A stretch of 64,000 nt of DNA from Posidonia oceanica (taxonomy: Eukaryota > Streptophyta > Magnoliopsida > Alismatales > Posidoniaceae). The translations under genes and the position numbers were made by a program. A model generated the notes under the pieces. The model did no database searches. It was not told the DNA's origin and was given only the letters and a program-made list of their open reading frames with translations. The stretch lies in the NCBI GenBank assembly GCA_037176725.1, contig JAZBRS010000076.1, forward strand, positions 115,897,001-115,961,000, written 5' to 3'. Positions 12,046 to 23,011 of the stretch are shown piece after piece (the first letter of the stretch is position 1; every line of letters begins with the position of its first letter).

Positions 12046-12489
12046 AGCGGTTATGCAGCTGCTGTTTAGTTTCCTTTCAAGTTATGTTGTATCTTTTGGC
12101 CTGCCACAGGAGTGTAACCAACAGTTCTATCAATGCGAAAGTGTTTTGTGCGGGCTGCTTACATTTCAAGACTGCTTAATGCATTTCATGTTCCTTACCA
12201 ATCATATCTTGAGGCCCCTGTCCAAACTTGTTGCCAACATGACGCAGGAAAGTCCTCAGCAATCAACCTAGACTCCAGGATCTCTGCAGACCCATGCCGT
12301 CAAATCCTGCTACCAAGCATCCCCAGCTGAGTCTCTATCGGGCTGGTACCCCAAACTACTTGTTTGACAAACACGTCAGTTTTGTCTATCCTTCGCTTTT
12401 CGATGCCAGGGGCGTTTCGACTGTCCCCTGGTATCATCCTGATACCAGGGGCATCTTTTTTAGATGTCCTGTGGTATCACATCCTTATC
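12046..12489 (+). other. Element A 3' untranslated region before the arrays
   Basis: No gene is visible. It is conserved with element C (about 44556-45100). It contains the 12-bp hairpin listed separately. Confidence 0.6.
12425..12451 (+). other. Perfect 12-bp stem-loop with 3-nt loop
   Basis: CCCCTGGTATCA, loop TCC, then TGATACCAGGGG. A partly decayed version occurs in C near 45015-45040 and a rearranged one in D near 57340-57372, always followed by GCATC. Its role is unknown. Confidence 0.8.
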
Positions 12490-13080
12490 ATTCCTTTATC
12501 CTCCCTTTGCCGGCCGATAAGTCCGATATCTTATCATTCTGTTCCTTTATCTCTTTGCCGGTCGATAAGTCCGATATCTTATCATCTCTTTCCCTTTGCC
12601 GGCCGATAAGTCCGATATCTTATCATTCCTTTATCCTCTCTTTGCTGGCCGATAAGTCCGATATCTTATCACTCTATTCTTTCATTTATTTGTCGATTGA
12701 TAAGTCCGATATCTTATCATCTCTTCCCCTTTGCCGGTCGATAAGTCCGATATCTTATCATTCCTCTATCCCATCTTTGCCGGCCAATAAGTCCGATATC
12801 TTATCGTTCTATCCTTTTATTTCTTTGCCGGCCGATAAGTCCGATATCTTATCGTTCTATCCTTTTATCTCTTTGCCGGCCGATAAGTCCGATATCTTAT
12901 CATTCTATTCTTTTATTCATTTGGCGGCCGATAAGTCCGATATCTTATCATCCCTTTCCCTTTGCCAGTCGATAAGTCTGATATCTTATCATCTCCTTCC
13001 CTTTGCCGGCCGATAAGTCCGATATCTTATCATCTCTTCTCCTTTGCCGGCCGATAAGTTTGATATATTATCCATCTTTT
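12490..13080 (+). repeat. Hairpin array A1 (about 13 units)
   Basis: About 13 tandem units of variable length (roughly 40-55 bp). Each contains GATAAGTCCGATATCTTATC, a hairpin with a 6-bp GATAAG/CTTATC stem, separated by pyrimidine-rich spacers ending CTTTGCCGGC. The final unit is degraded. Confidence 0.93.
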
Positions 13081-13082
13081 TC

Positions 13083-13140
13083 TTATCAATCAATCAATCA
13101 ATCAATCAATCATCAATCAATCAATCAAGCAATCAATCAC
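13083..13140 (+). repeat. (TCAA)n microsatellite
   Basis: Tandem TCAA/ATCA units with a few interruptions, between the two hairpin arrays. Confidence 0.95.
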
Positions 13141-14040
13141 TGTTCTTTCCGGTTGATAGGACCGTAAACTATCATCTTGGGCTGATATCCAAAACTATCC
13201 CGCAGTTGTGTTATACGGCTGACACCCAGTAACTGTCACTCGTAATTGCCCCTTCCGGTTGATAGGACCGTAAACTATCATTCTCTAGCTGATGATCCAA
13301 AACTCATCCTAGGCTGATATCCAAAACTATCAATGACAATTACGTTATACGGCTGATATCCAGTAACTATCCCTTACAATTACTCTTTCCGGTTGATAGG
13401 ACCGTAAACTATCATTCTCTGGCTGATGATCCAAAACTCATCCTGGGCTGATATCCAAAACTATCACTCGCAATTGCATTATACGGCTGATATCCAGTAA
13501 CTATCACTCGCAAACGCCCCTTTCCGGTTGATAGGATCGTAAACTATCACTTCTGGCTGATGATCCAAAACTCATCCTGGGCTGATATCCAAAACTATCA
13601 CAGGCATTTGCATTATACGACTGATATCCAGTAACTATCACTCATAATTGCATCTTCTGGTTGATAGGACCGTAAACTATCATTCTCTGGCTGATGATCC
13701 AAAACTCATCCTGGGCTGATATCCAAAACTATCACTCGCAATTATGTTATACGGCTGATATCCAGTAACTATCACTCATGGTTTGCTCTTTCCGGTTGAT
13801 AAGACCGTAAACTATCATTCTCTGGGCTGATATCCAAAACTATCACCTGCAACCATGTTATACGGCTGATATCCAGTAACTATCACTCACAACTGCACCT
13901 CCCGGTTGATAGGACCGTAAACTATCACTTCCGGTTGATAGGACCGTAAACTATCACTTCCGGTTGATAGGACCGTAAACTATCACTCTCGGCTGATGAT
14001 CCGAAACTCATCCCCTCCGGTCGATAAGTCCGATAACTTG
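13141..14040 (+). repeat. Hairpin array A2, higher-order units of about 115-135 bp
   Basis: Each higher-order unit strings together up to four hairpins: GATAGGACCGTAAACTATC, GATGATCCAAAACTCATC, GATATCCAAAACTATC and GATATCCAGTAACTATC. Stems differ (GATAG/CTATC, GATGA/TCATC, GATA/TATC) but remain paired. The GATAGG unit recurs near 13147, 13261, 13394, 13530, 13665, 13796, 13910, 13936 and 13963. Confidence 0.93.
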
Positions 14041-14625
14041 TCACTTCCTTCGCGCAACTTCGTTCCAGAAAGACGAAGCTCCGCATCCCTCTGCGACAGG
14101 AGAAGGTCCCCCTCTCCCTTCGCACATCTTTTGTTTTGGTTGCCCCTTCTCTGCGCGGCTCCAGCCGCCTTGCTTGCTTGCTCCCTCAGGTGTGGACAAG
14201 CTGCCCCTTTTTTCCCCTCTTTGTTGCACAGGTTTGGACTTACCACCAAGTTTCCGCGTTGCATTGCAGTTTTCCCTCTCAGCATCTTGTTGCATCAACT
14301 CTACACTTCAGTCGCATAACATCGCAAGCTAGTCGAAGCATCATTGGCATCATCAGCATCATTCGCATTGTATCAGCATTCTCATCTGTACTAACTCCTG
14401 CACTAACATTTGCATTGCATCAGCATTAGCATGCATTGCATACATTGCATTCCATCCATCTGAACTTACACTTTGCATTGCGGCAACGAGCTACGATGTT
14501 CGGTGCATCCGCCGAATAAGTGGCTCACGCCGATAGCAATCTTCTGCTCCCGTCAGTCAGATGGGTGTCTTGTCAACCCTGAGCAGCAGCCTCGCTTCGC
14601 TTGACCTCGCTCAGGGAGGGGCATC
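14041..14625 (+). other. Element A 3' UTR and polypurine tract
   Basis: Non-coding. It ends with AGGGAGGGGCATC (14613-14625) directly before the LTR, the expected plus-strand priming site. The same tract precedes the LTRs of C (about 52636-52648) and D (about 58033-58045), with GCATC always between the purines and TGT. Confidence 0.85.
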
Positions 14626-17471
14626 TGTTGACACCCCATTTTGACAGACTGAATCGATTAGAATCTTCTGGTGGCTTCTGAACCCAAACCTAGGTCCAAA
14701 CCCACACCTTTCTCTTCCTCTTTCCCCTCAAAACAAGCCCAAACTCAACCTAGGATCACACCCATTTCCCAAACCCAAAAACTACCCAAAAACCATAGGA
14801 AAACTCACCCTTCCTAACTTAGCAAACCCACCAAAAAGCCCTTAAAATTTCAAACCAAAACCACTCCCAAAAACCCTAAGAAACTTAGGCAAAACTACCC
14901 TTTTTCTACACCTCAAAACCCTTCCAAAAACCTTCCAAAATCCAAATCCAAACCCTTGGTCCAGCACTAGAGACCATAGGCCACACACCCACCAAATTTC
15001 ACCCCTTTTCGAAACCTCTAAACCCTCCATTTACCCAAATTATCCTTTTCTCTCTCCTGGATTATTCTTTTCTCTCTCCTCTCTCTCTCTCCTGATTATC
15101 CTCCCTCTTTTCACTCCCTTCTCTCCCTTCTTCCTGCCTGGCTGTGACCCCAGCTTGTGCATCTCTCTCTTCTATTTTTTATTTACATTTTTATTCTATT
15201 TTTAGCTTATTCCTTGATTTTCTAATATTTATTTTCCTTCCACTCCTCTCTTTCTCCTTTCCTCCTCCATTTCCTCCTTTTCTCTTTCCTTTTCCCTTTC
15301 TTTTCCTTTCTTCCACTAAATCCTTAAAAAACCTATAAAAACCTTTAAAACTCTAAGACAAGACAAAAGAAAAACAAATCAAAATCCTAAAAAGAAGTAA
15401 TTAAAAACTTAAACAAACAATTAAAAACAAAAACCTAACTAAATCCAACTAAAAGGGAAATTAGGAATGCAATTTAAAAAAATACAAAACAAACAAAAGA
15501 AAATGCTATAAAATCAAGTAAAAAATCAAAATATAATCAAAACAAACCAAAAGTAAAAACCCTATTAAAGATAATAAAAAACGAATCCTAAAAAGAAGAA
15601 AACAATTAAAAACATTAACACAAGTAATTAATTAAAAAAACACTTAACAAATCTAAAAGAAACAATCAAAAATTTGAAACAATTTAAAAGCACTTAATTA
15701 AAAACTCAATAAGAAAAACTTAACTAAAGTTGCATTTTGGACCCTGTTAATTTCAAAATTGCATGCCAACTTACCATATGATTTCAAAACTTATCTTGAT
15801 GCATGGCTATCTTGAAAAATTGCATTTTGAACCCTGCATTTTGTAAAATTGCATTCAGGCCCACCATTTCTCCAAAATTTTGCATAAAAGCCTCTTGCTT
15901 TTCAAAATCCTTGCATTCAGACCCCCATCTTTTCAAAATTACATGTAAGTCCCTAGTTCTCTAAAGAATCATCCCTAAGTCTTTTCTTGCATTCTGCATG
16001 CATTGCATTCATGCATTCTTCCATCTAGCATCCCTTGCACACACTTAAGCATTCTTAGCTCCCATTTACATGAGAGGACCTGTTTTGTACACCCTTAGGC
16101 CCCCTTTTACACTTAGATCCTTTCTTCTCTCCTGTTCTGGCCTTCTGCCTTGAAGTCTGAATATCTTCTGATCAGACCGCCGAATCTTCGCAACTAAGAT
16201 GCCTGAACGACCCCGGTGGAGCGCACTTCAATACAGACCAAGCATTTCTCAGATCGGGCTTCAGATCTTCGAGGTAAGTCCCCCTGAACTTCTGCACCAT
16301 CTTTTGCATATCATTCGCATTGCATGGCTTTTAGATGCTCTATTTCGTCCCTTTCTTGCACCGTTTTACGTGCCAACTTTGTTTCTTGCACCGTTTTGCA
16401 TACCGACTTTGTTTCTTGCACCGTTTTGCATGCTGACTTTGTGTTCTCGCACCGTTTTGCGTGCCAACTTTGTTTCTTGTACCATTTTGTATGCCGACTT
16501 TGTTTCTTGCACCGTCTTGCGTGCCGACTTTGTTTCTTGCACCATTTTGCGTGCCAACTTTGTTTCTTGCACTGTTTTGCGTGTCCGCTTTGTTTCTTGC
16601 ACCATTTTGCATGCCGACTTTGTTTCTTGCACCGTTTTGCGTGCCGACTTTGTTTCTCACACTGTTTTGCATTGTTGCTTTGTTTCTTGCATTGTTTTAC
16701 GTTCTTGCTTCATTTCTTGCATCGTTTTGCGTGTCGACTTCATTTCTCGCACCGTTTTACGTGTTTTACGTTGTTTCCTCTTACATGTCGCCCGCATTGC
16801 CTGTTTTTACCGCTGTTTTATTTTATCGCCTGCATTTGCATATAGTGCCGTGATGCTTACTGCCTGGAGTTCTCACGAAGTAGGTTTCACTCGGTTCGGA
16901 ACATAGACAGCACTACTGAGCACTTAGATAGCACGTTTAATTCCTTGCATGCTTTCCATCACCTAGAGCACACCTATGAGCATTTAATTAGACACTCATT
17001 GGCACTTAGGCATTCAAAATCTGCATTTCCCTACATATGCGAGCGTAAGCCTAGAAAGACCGATTCTCGGGCGTGTCGAGGGTGCCTAACACCTTCCCCG
17101 CGCGTAACAGGAGTCCTTGCCCTTTCTCTTGGCCCGCAATGACCATATTGGCCTTATCCTAGGCACGAGTGACATCATTTGCATTCATTTGCATCTGATT
17201 TCTTTTGCATTGCCTTGCATTGCATCTTTTGCTTGGTTTTGCGTGATTATTCATGCATTTCCCTGATTTTCCTTGTCTCCCGATCTAATAGACTTGGTGG
17301 CAACTCCAATTTGTCTTATCTTCTTCTTCTCTTTCCTTTTCCCCTTTGTTAAAATGTTTTCGAGTTAAGTCTTCCTTCTCGGACATAGTCGCTAATAGTG
17401 AGCCTGATTCTGATCGGTGCATGCGAGCTTTGGCAATGTGCATGGACGATCTGAACACCGGGATTACTACA
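14626..17471 (+). repeat. Element A 3' LTR (2846 bp)
   Basis: It starts TGTTGACACCCC after the polypurine tract and ends GGATTACTACA. In order it holds C-rich CCAAACC/CCCTAA sequence, a CT-rich tract, an A-rich tract (with a weak TATAAAA at 15334-15340), TGCATTTTG/GACCC repeats, a 30-bp tandem array, and the conserved block GGGTGCCTAACACCTTCC (about 17088). GGTGGCAACTCC near 17295 resembles a primer-binding site. No gene is present: the long ORFs at 16199-16906 are produced by the 30-bp array. Confidence 0.92.
16355..16780 (+). repeat. 30-bp tandem array in LTR A
   Basis: About 14 copies of a unit like TTTGTTTCTTGCACCGTTTT followed by GCGTGCCGAC, gradually degraded towards the 3' end. The period is divisible by three and lacks stops, so several frames stay open on both strands. 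Confidence 0.95.
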
Positions 17472-17625
17472 ATATGCTTGAAGAGAAAGAGATGCATAGG
17501 AATGTACAAGTGCAGGGGGTGTGAATGTGAGAGGCAAAACAAGAAGGGATGTATGAGAATGTGCAGAGGGTGGAAATGCAAGGGGACAGGACAGGGATCA
17601 AATGATCTGTAAGGCGAGGGCCGAA

Positions 17626-20600
17626 CTACTGATAGTATCTCTTGAGGTAGCATGCATTGACCGATTCTGACTGCCCAACCTGGTCCATGTCCTCAAGAAT
17701 TGCTGCGCCGCTTGAGAATGCCTGCTTGACCACAAAGGGGCCACGCAGTTGGGTCAGAATTTACCTCGACCTTCTGACAGATGGATGGCTTGCAAAACAA
17801 GATCCCTTGACTGAAAGCTTCTAGGCCGCACCTTCTTCAAGTATGCTCTGGCCATCCGCTTCTGGTAGCAGCGAGCGTTGTGCATTACTTGCAATCTGTG
17901 CTCGTCAATCAAGTTAAGCTGGACACAGCGGCCCTCAACCCACTATGCTTCGTCTAGCTTTACTTCCCGTAGGACCCGCAGCGAGGGGATCTCTACTTCA
18001 ACGGGTAGCACTGCCACCATACCGTATGCCAATGAGTACGGGGTTGCTCCTGTTAAGGTCCGCACTGATGTCCTGTACGCCCAAAGTGCGTACGGGAGCT
18101 TGTCATGCCAGTCTTTGTGGGTTTCTGCCATCTTTTTCATTATTTTCACAATGTTTTTGTTGGCATACTCCACTGCTTCATTCATCTGCAGCCGATAGGG
18201 CGAGGATCTATGATGCCTGATCTAGAGGTTTTGCAGGTACTCCTCGATCCTCTTTGCAATGAAGTTCGAGTCATTGTTAGAGATGATTGCATGCAGGACC
18301 CCATACCGGGCGACGATGTTGTTTCTGATAAACTTCTCTGTCGCCACGGTTGTGACTGCCTTGTAGGAGGTTGCTTCCACCCACTTAGTAAAGTAGTCTA
18401 TCGCTACCAGAATGAAGCGATGACCATTAGAAGCCACAGGGTGTATAGCGCCGATGACATCAATCCCCTAGGTGGAGAAAGGCCATGGCGAGGACATGCT
18501 GTGCAATTCCTACGGGGGAGTGTGCATGAGATTATCATGGATCTAGCAGTTGTGGCATTTACGCACAAACTGCAGCAGTCTGCCTCCAAGGTTGACCAGA
18601 AGTAGCCTTGGAGCATGATCTTCTTGGCCAGCAACATGCCATTCATATGCGGGCCACAAGTCCCTACTTGAACTTGGAGCATCAGCGTGTCGGCCTCTGC
18701 CTTGCTCAAGCAGCGCAGGAGCATCTGATTGTAAGATCTTCTGTACAACTGCCCCGCTCCTAACACATACTTCGACACTAGATGCGCCAAAGTTCTTCTA
18801 TCTACTGCTGAGGTGCCAGGCGGGTGGCTGCCAGACTCAAAGAAGGTCTTGATATCGTGGTACCAAGGCTGCTCTTCTACTAGGTATGCCTCCTCTATGC
18901 TCATGCAATGCGCAGGCTACTCCATGCAGGTAACTGATGCATCCACTGCATGGTCTTCAGGTATAATGAGCCAGGACGCCAAGATTGCCAACGCATCTGC
19001 ATATGCGTTCCTTGCCCTGTTCATGTACGAGAAGCGGATGCTTGCAAATTCTTCTCTCAGCTTCAACAGGTATTCGTGATATGACACAAGCTTTGGATCC
19101 TTTGTTTTCCAGTTGCCATTCACTTGGGAGATCACCAGCATGGCATCGCCGTGCACATGTAGCGTCTACTCCTCATGCTCAAGTGCGACCTTCAATCCTA
19201 GGATGCATGCTTCATATTCTGCTTCGTTATTAGTGCATTTGAAGGTCAGCTTCCTTGCAAAGGGGATCATCTGTCCCTGTGGCATTGTCAGCACTGCACC
19301 TACGCCTCAACCCTTCTTGTTGACAACGCCATCAAAATAGAGCTGCCACTGCTCTTGGTCTTCAGGGTCCTTCTCCTCTGAGTCCTCCATTGCAAAGAGG
19401 ATGTCCTCATCTGGGAACTACATCTGGAGAGGCTAGTACTCTGGCAAGGGAAAGTCAGCAAGATGATCTGTCATGGCTTGGCCCTTCATGGCTCGTTGCG
19501 TGACAAAAGTGATGTCGTACTGAGACAACAACACCTGCCACTTGACACATCTACCCACCATAGCTGGCTTCTGGAAGAGAAACTTGATGGGGTCATGCCT
19601 GCAGAGAAGACGAACTGGGTACACCATCTTGTAATGCCTTAGTTTCTACACTGCCTAGAAGAGAGATAAGCAGGTCTTCTCCATTGCGCTATACCTGGCT
19701 TCGCAATCATTAGACTTCTTACTCAAGTAATAGATAGCGTGTTCCTTTCTACCAGATTCGTCATGTTGGCCCAAGATGGTGCCCATGGAATGCTGCGTGG
19801 TAGAGAGGTAGAGAAGCAGAGGTCTCCCCGACGTGGGAGGAACCAAGATAGGAGGCTTGATCAGAAGCTATTTGATTTTGTCAAAGGCAGCTTGGCACTC
19901 CTCGCTCTAGTTGATTTGTATGCTTCTTTAGGAGCTTAAAGATCGGTTCACAGATAGGCGTGAGCTGTGCAATGAACCGACTGATATACTGTAGGTATCC
20001 GAGCAGGCCTCGGACTTCTTTTTCAATCCTCGGGGGTGGAATGTCCACGATGGCTTTTGCTTTCATCAGGTCCACTTCAATTCCCCTCTGGCTAACAATG
20101 TAGCCCAGGAGTTTGCCAGAAGATACCCCGAATACGCATTTGCTGGGCTTGAGGCGCAATTTGTACTTCCTCAAGCAGTCAAAGAGCTTCTTTAGACAGG
20201 CGAGGTGATCCTCAGGCTCTTTGGACTTGGCAATCATATCATCCACGTAAACCTCAACTTCTTGATGCATGAGGTCGTGGAATAATGCAGTCATTGCCCT
20301 CTAATAGGTTGTGCCAGCATTCTTTAGCCCAAACGGCATAACTTGGTAGCAGAAGACTCCCCAAGGGGTGATGAAGGAGGTTTTCTCCATGTCTTCTTCT
20401 ACCATTCTAATTTGGTTGTAGTCGGAATAGCCATCCATGAAAGAGAGCATTTTGTGCCCTACAGTGTTATCGACTAGGATGTCAATGTGCGGTAGTGGGA
20501 AATCATCCTTGGGACTCGCCTTGTTGAGGTCCCGATAGTCGATGCACATGCGGACTCGGCCATCCTTCTTGGACACTGGCACGACATTTGCAAGCCACTC

Positions 20601-22246
20601 AAGATAAAGGACGACCTTGAGGAAGTTAACATTGTGCTACTTCATGATCTCTTCTTTGATCATGAGTAGCCACTGTGGTCGCCATCGCCTTAGCTTCTAC
20701 TTTACTGGTTTTGCGTCTGGATCCAAAGGCAAATTGTGCACGACTATTTCAATGTCGAGGCCGACCATATCCTCATAGCTCCAGGCGAAGACATCCATAT
20801 ACTCTTTCAAGAATGCGATGAACTCTGCTCTAGCCTAGGGCGACAAGTGGGCGCTAATGCGAACCTCTCTGGCCTCCTCTGCAGTGCCAATGTTGACAAC
20901 CTCTGTCTCTTCCTTGACATGGAGGTTGGGGCCTTCTGGATCGTCGTCGTAGGGCCGGAACTCAGGCGATGGTTCGTCATTCTCATCCTCACCTGTATCC
21001 TCCTCCTCTCCATATGTAATGAGTTCTGAGAGGATCTCCTTCTCAAAAGTGGGATCTGAGATATCGAAGGAGTGCATGTGTTCCGCTGCTTGGCCCTGTG
21101 ACGCTTCAGGATGGTCACACTTACCCGAGTGTTCCTGTATCCTCGGTGTGTGACCTCTGCCCTGGCAATCTGCTCTACCTGCTCTGTCTGCTCTGCTTGC
21201 TTTGACATTACTGCTGACTCTGCTGATTCCACTGACTCTGCTACTGCTATCTGTATTATTTTTGCTAGCAGTGCTGTTGCTGCTTGTGCGGTTATTGCCC
21301 GTGCGGTTGCTTGCGATACTGCTACTTGTGCATGCTGTGCTGCTGCCTGTGATGCTACTGCTACTTGTGTGGTTGGCTGCGATGCTACTGCTTGTGCATG
21401 ATGCACTGTAGATGCTAATGTTGATACCGCGGGAGCTAATGCATGTTGTGCTGATGCTACTGATGTTGATGCATGTTGTACTGCTGCTGCTGCTGGTGCT
21501 TGCTGTGCTAATGCTGCTGGTGCTTGCTGTGCTAATGCTGCTGGTGCTTGCTGTGCTACTGCTATTGGTGCTTGCTGTGCTAATGCTGCTGGTGCTTGCT
21601 GTGCTAATGCTGTTGGTGCTTGCTGTGCTAATGCTGTTGGTGCTTGCTGTGCTGCTGCTGCTGTGCTAATGCTGCTGGTGCTTGCTGTGCTAATGCTGCT
21701 GGTGCTTGCTGTTGGTGCTTGCGATGCTACTGATGCGGATGCTTGCGATGCTGCTGCTAATGCTTGCTGTGCTACTGATGTGGATGCTTGCAATGCTGCT
21801 GTTGATGCTTGCTATGCAACTGATGCAGATGCTTGCGATGCTGTTGCTGATGCTTGCTGTGCTGCGTGGGGCATGGATTGCACATACCACTTAGACCCGC
21901 CGCCTGGCCACTGAGTGTTGAGCTCATATGGTCTAGTGAGCGCTGCTACTGCTGGATCTTCTTCAATGGCCATGATGGAGGGTTCCGTAGCCATGGCTTT
22001 CCCCTTCCTCTGTGCTGCTTCATGCTCTGCAACGTCCTCTGCTAGGGACTCGAGTTGTTCTTGGAACAGCTGCTCCATGTCTCCCATCCTAAAGTCGACC
22101 TCAGCCTCTATAGCCACTGCTCCCTCCTCATCCGAGGGCGAGTCAACGTAGTAGGCGACGGTTACTTCTGACTCTTGGGCGATCGCTAGGCCTGCTGCTA
22201 CTTGGGGCACTTGCTTCACTACTGTCGAGTAGGTTGCCAGGGTCAT
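17626..22246 (-). pseudogene. pol: Element B pol: RT, two RNases H, integrase; broken
   Basis: Homologous to pol of A over its whole length. RT YVDD codons are at 20249-20238. The first RNase H lies near 19850-19450, the archaeal-type RNase H near 19350-18960 and the integrase near 18700-17700. TAG stops (CTA on the plus strand) are at 18468, 19166, 19418, 19433, 19647, 19656, 19907, 20301, 20637, 20697 and 20835. For most of these A or C keeps CAG or TGG. At the codon equivalent to A's 7560 stop, B retains Gln. Frameshifts break the integrase (near 18600) and the RT/RNase H join (near 19920). The natural stop is at 17626-17628. The N-terminal linker carries a coding minisatellite absent from A. 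Confidence 0.9.
21410..21870 (-). repeat. Coding minisatellite in B pol linker
   Basis: Tandem 24-bp units encode a repeated LAQQAPAA-like octapeptide on the minus strand (about 21490-21720). Beside them are degenerate units encoding Ser/Ile/Ala-rich repeats (about 21720-21870). The equivalent part of A has a shorter Ser/Ala/Val-rich segment, so the expansion is specific to B or its sublineage. Confidence 0.88.
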
Positions 22247-23011
22247 TGCTGCTACTGGAGGGGAGGCACAAGTGCTCCTTGGGAGGACCGATGGCTAGGT
22301 CGCTATGCTTGGGGACAAAACGCCAGTGCCCATGGGTGACAGTGGTCATCTCCCAGTAGTGGCGGCGAGAATCCTCTGCAAAGTGAGATCTGTTGAAGCT
22401 GACAGTGGTGTGCCTGATAGAGCCACCTAGTTTGCTTGTGGCGCTATCAATAACGTGGGCCGAGTCACGCTGCCGCCTGATCCGACTGACTGCCCCGTCG
22501 GAGAAGGTGATTTCCATGCTGGTGTGGCTGCAGTCTCAGGCAGACTGTTGGATAGTGCCAAAGGGCGTGCTTTTGACCCTAGAGGTGCTGCTGTGGCTGT
22601 CGGTGACTTTGGTGAAGCTGCAGGAAGAGGAGAAACTGTCAATCCCGCCACAAGGCCTACCAACTCTGCTACTACGTCAATGAGTGCCAAGCAAACTGAC
22701 CGAGATGATGTCACGTTGAGCTGATCCTTGCTGTTGGTTGGGGCTGCACTGACTATGCCAGACTACTCCTCATCTGAGCAGTAGTCTTCAATGCAGACCC
22801 ATTCTTCTGTTGGTGGCACAGAGCTTAAGCATGACACCGGCTGTTCTGTGGCTTTACTGCTGCTTGGATCTAGGATACCTGCACTAGTAAAATTAGTGAG
22901 GTCCCGTGGGATGGCGATGCTTTGATCCTTGGGTTGCATACACTCGTCTGTGCTGGACTACAGGTCATATCCGAGTCCTTTAGAATCTCTTCGCTCTGCT
23001 GTTTGGATCGG
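22247..23011 (-). other. Element B protease-to-RT linker
   Basis: Homologous to 4410-5060 of A (shared IP--L-NFTSAGIL segment and EEWVCIEDYCSDEE-like acidic stretch). No domain is recognised, and frames are broken. Confidence 0.6.

Larger units (their letters stand above)
1..17471 (+). mobile_element. Element A: Tat/Ogre-type Ty3-gypsy LTR retrotransposon, 5' LTR outside window
   Basis: The order is leader, gag, protease, RT, RNase H, second RNase H, integrase, spacer, extra ORF, hairpin arrays, polypurine tract and 3' LTR. The second RNase H and the extra ORF between integrase and LTR point to the Tat lineage, which includes Ogre. The first bases align with the inverted leader of element B near 27300-27400, so the window opens just inside the element and the 5' LTR is upstream. 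The 3' LTR ends exactly at 17471, against sequence of minus-strand element B about 150 bp past B's pol stop. A therefore inserted into B, and ATATG (17472-17476) should be its target-site duplication. Coding parts carry about 18 in-frame stops, nearly all TAG. This copy is not autonomous. Confidence 0.9.

Noticed and set aside
12490..13080. CRISPR-like array (regular short repeats with spacers)
   Set aside because: Spacers are near-identical pyrimidine-rich sequence, the context is a plant retrotransposon, and no cas-like gene is present.
16199..16906. A 235-codon ORF with repeats
   Set aside because: Produced by the 30-bp LTR array; frames on both strands are open together.
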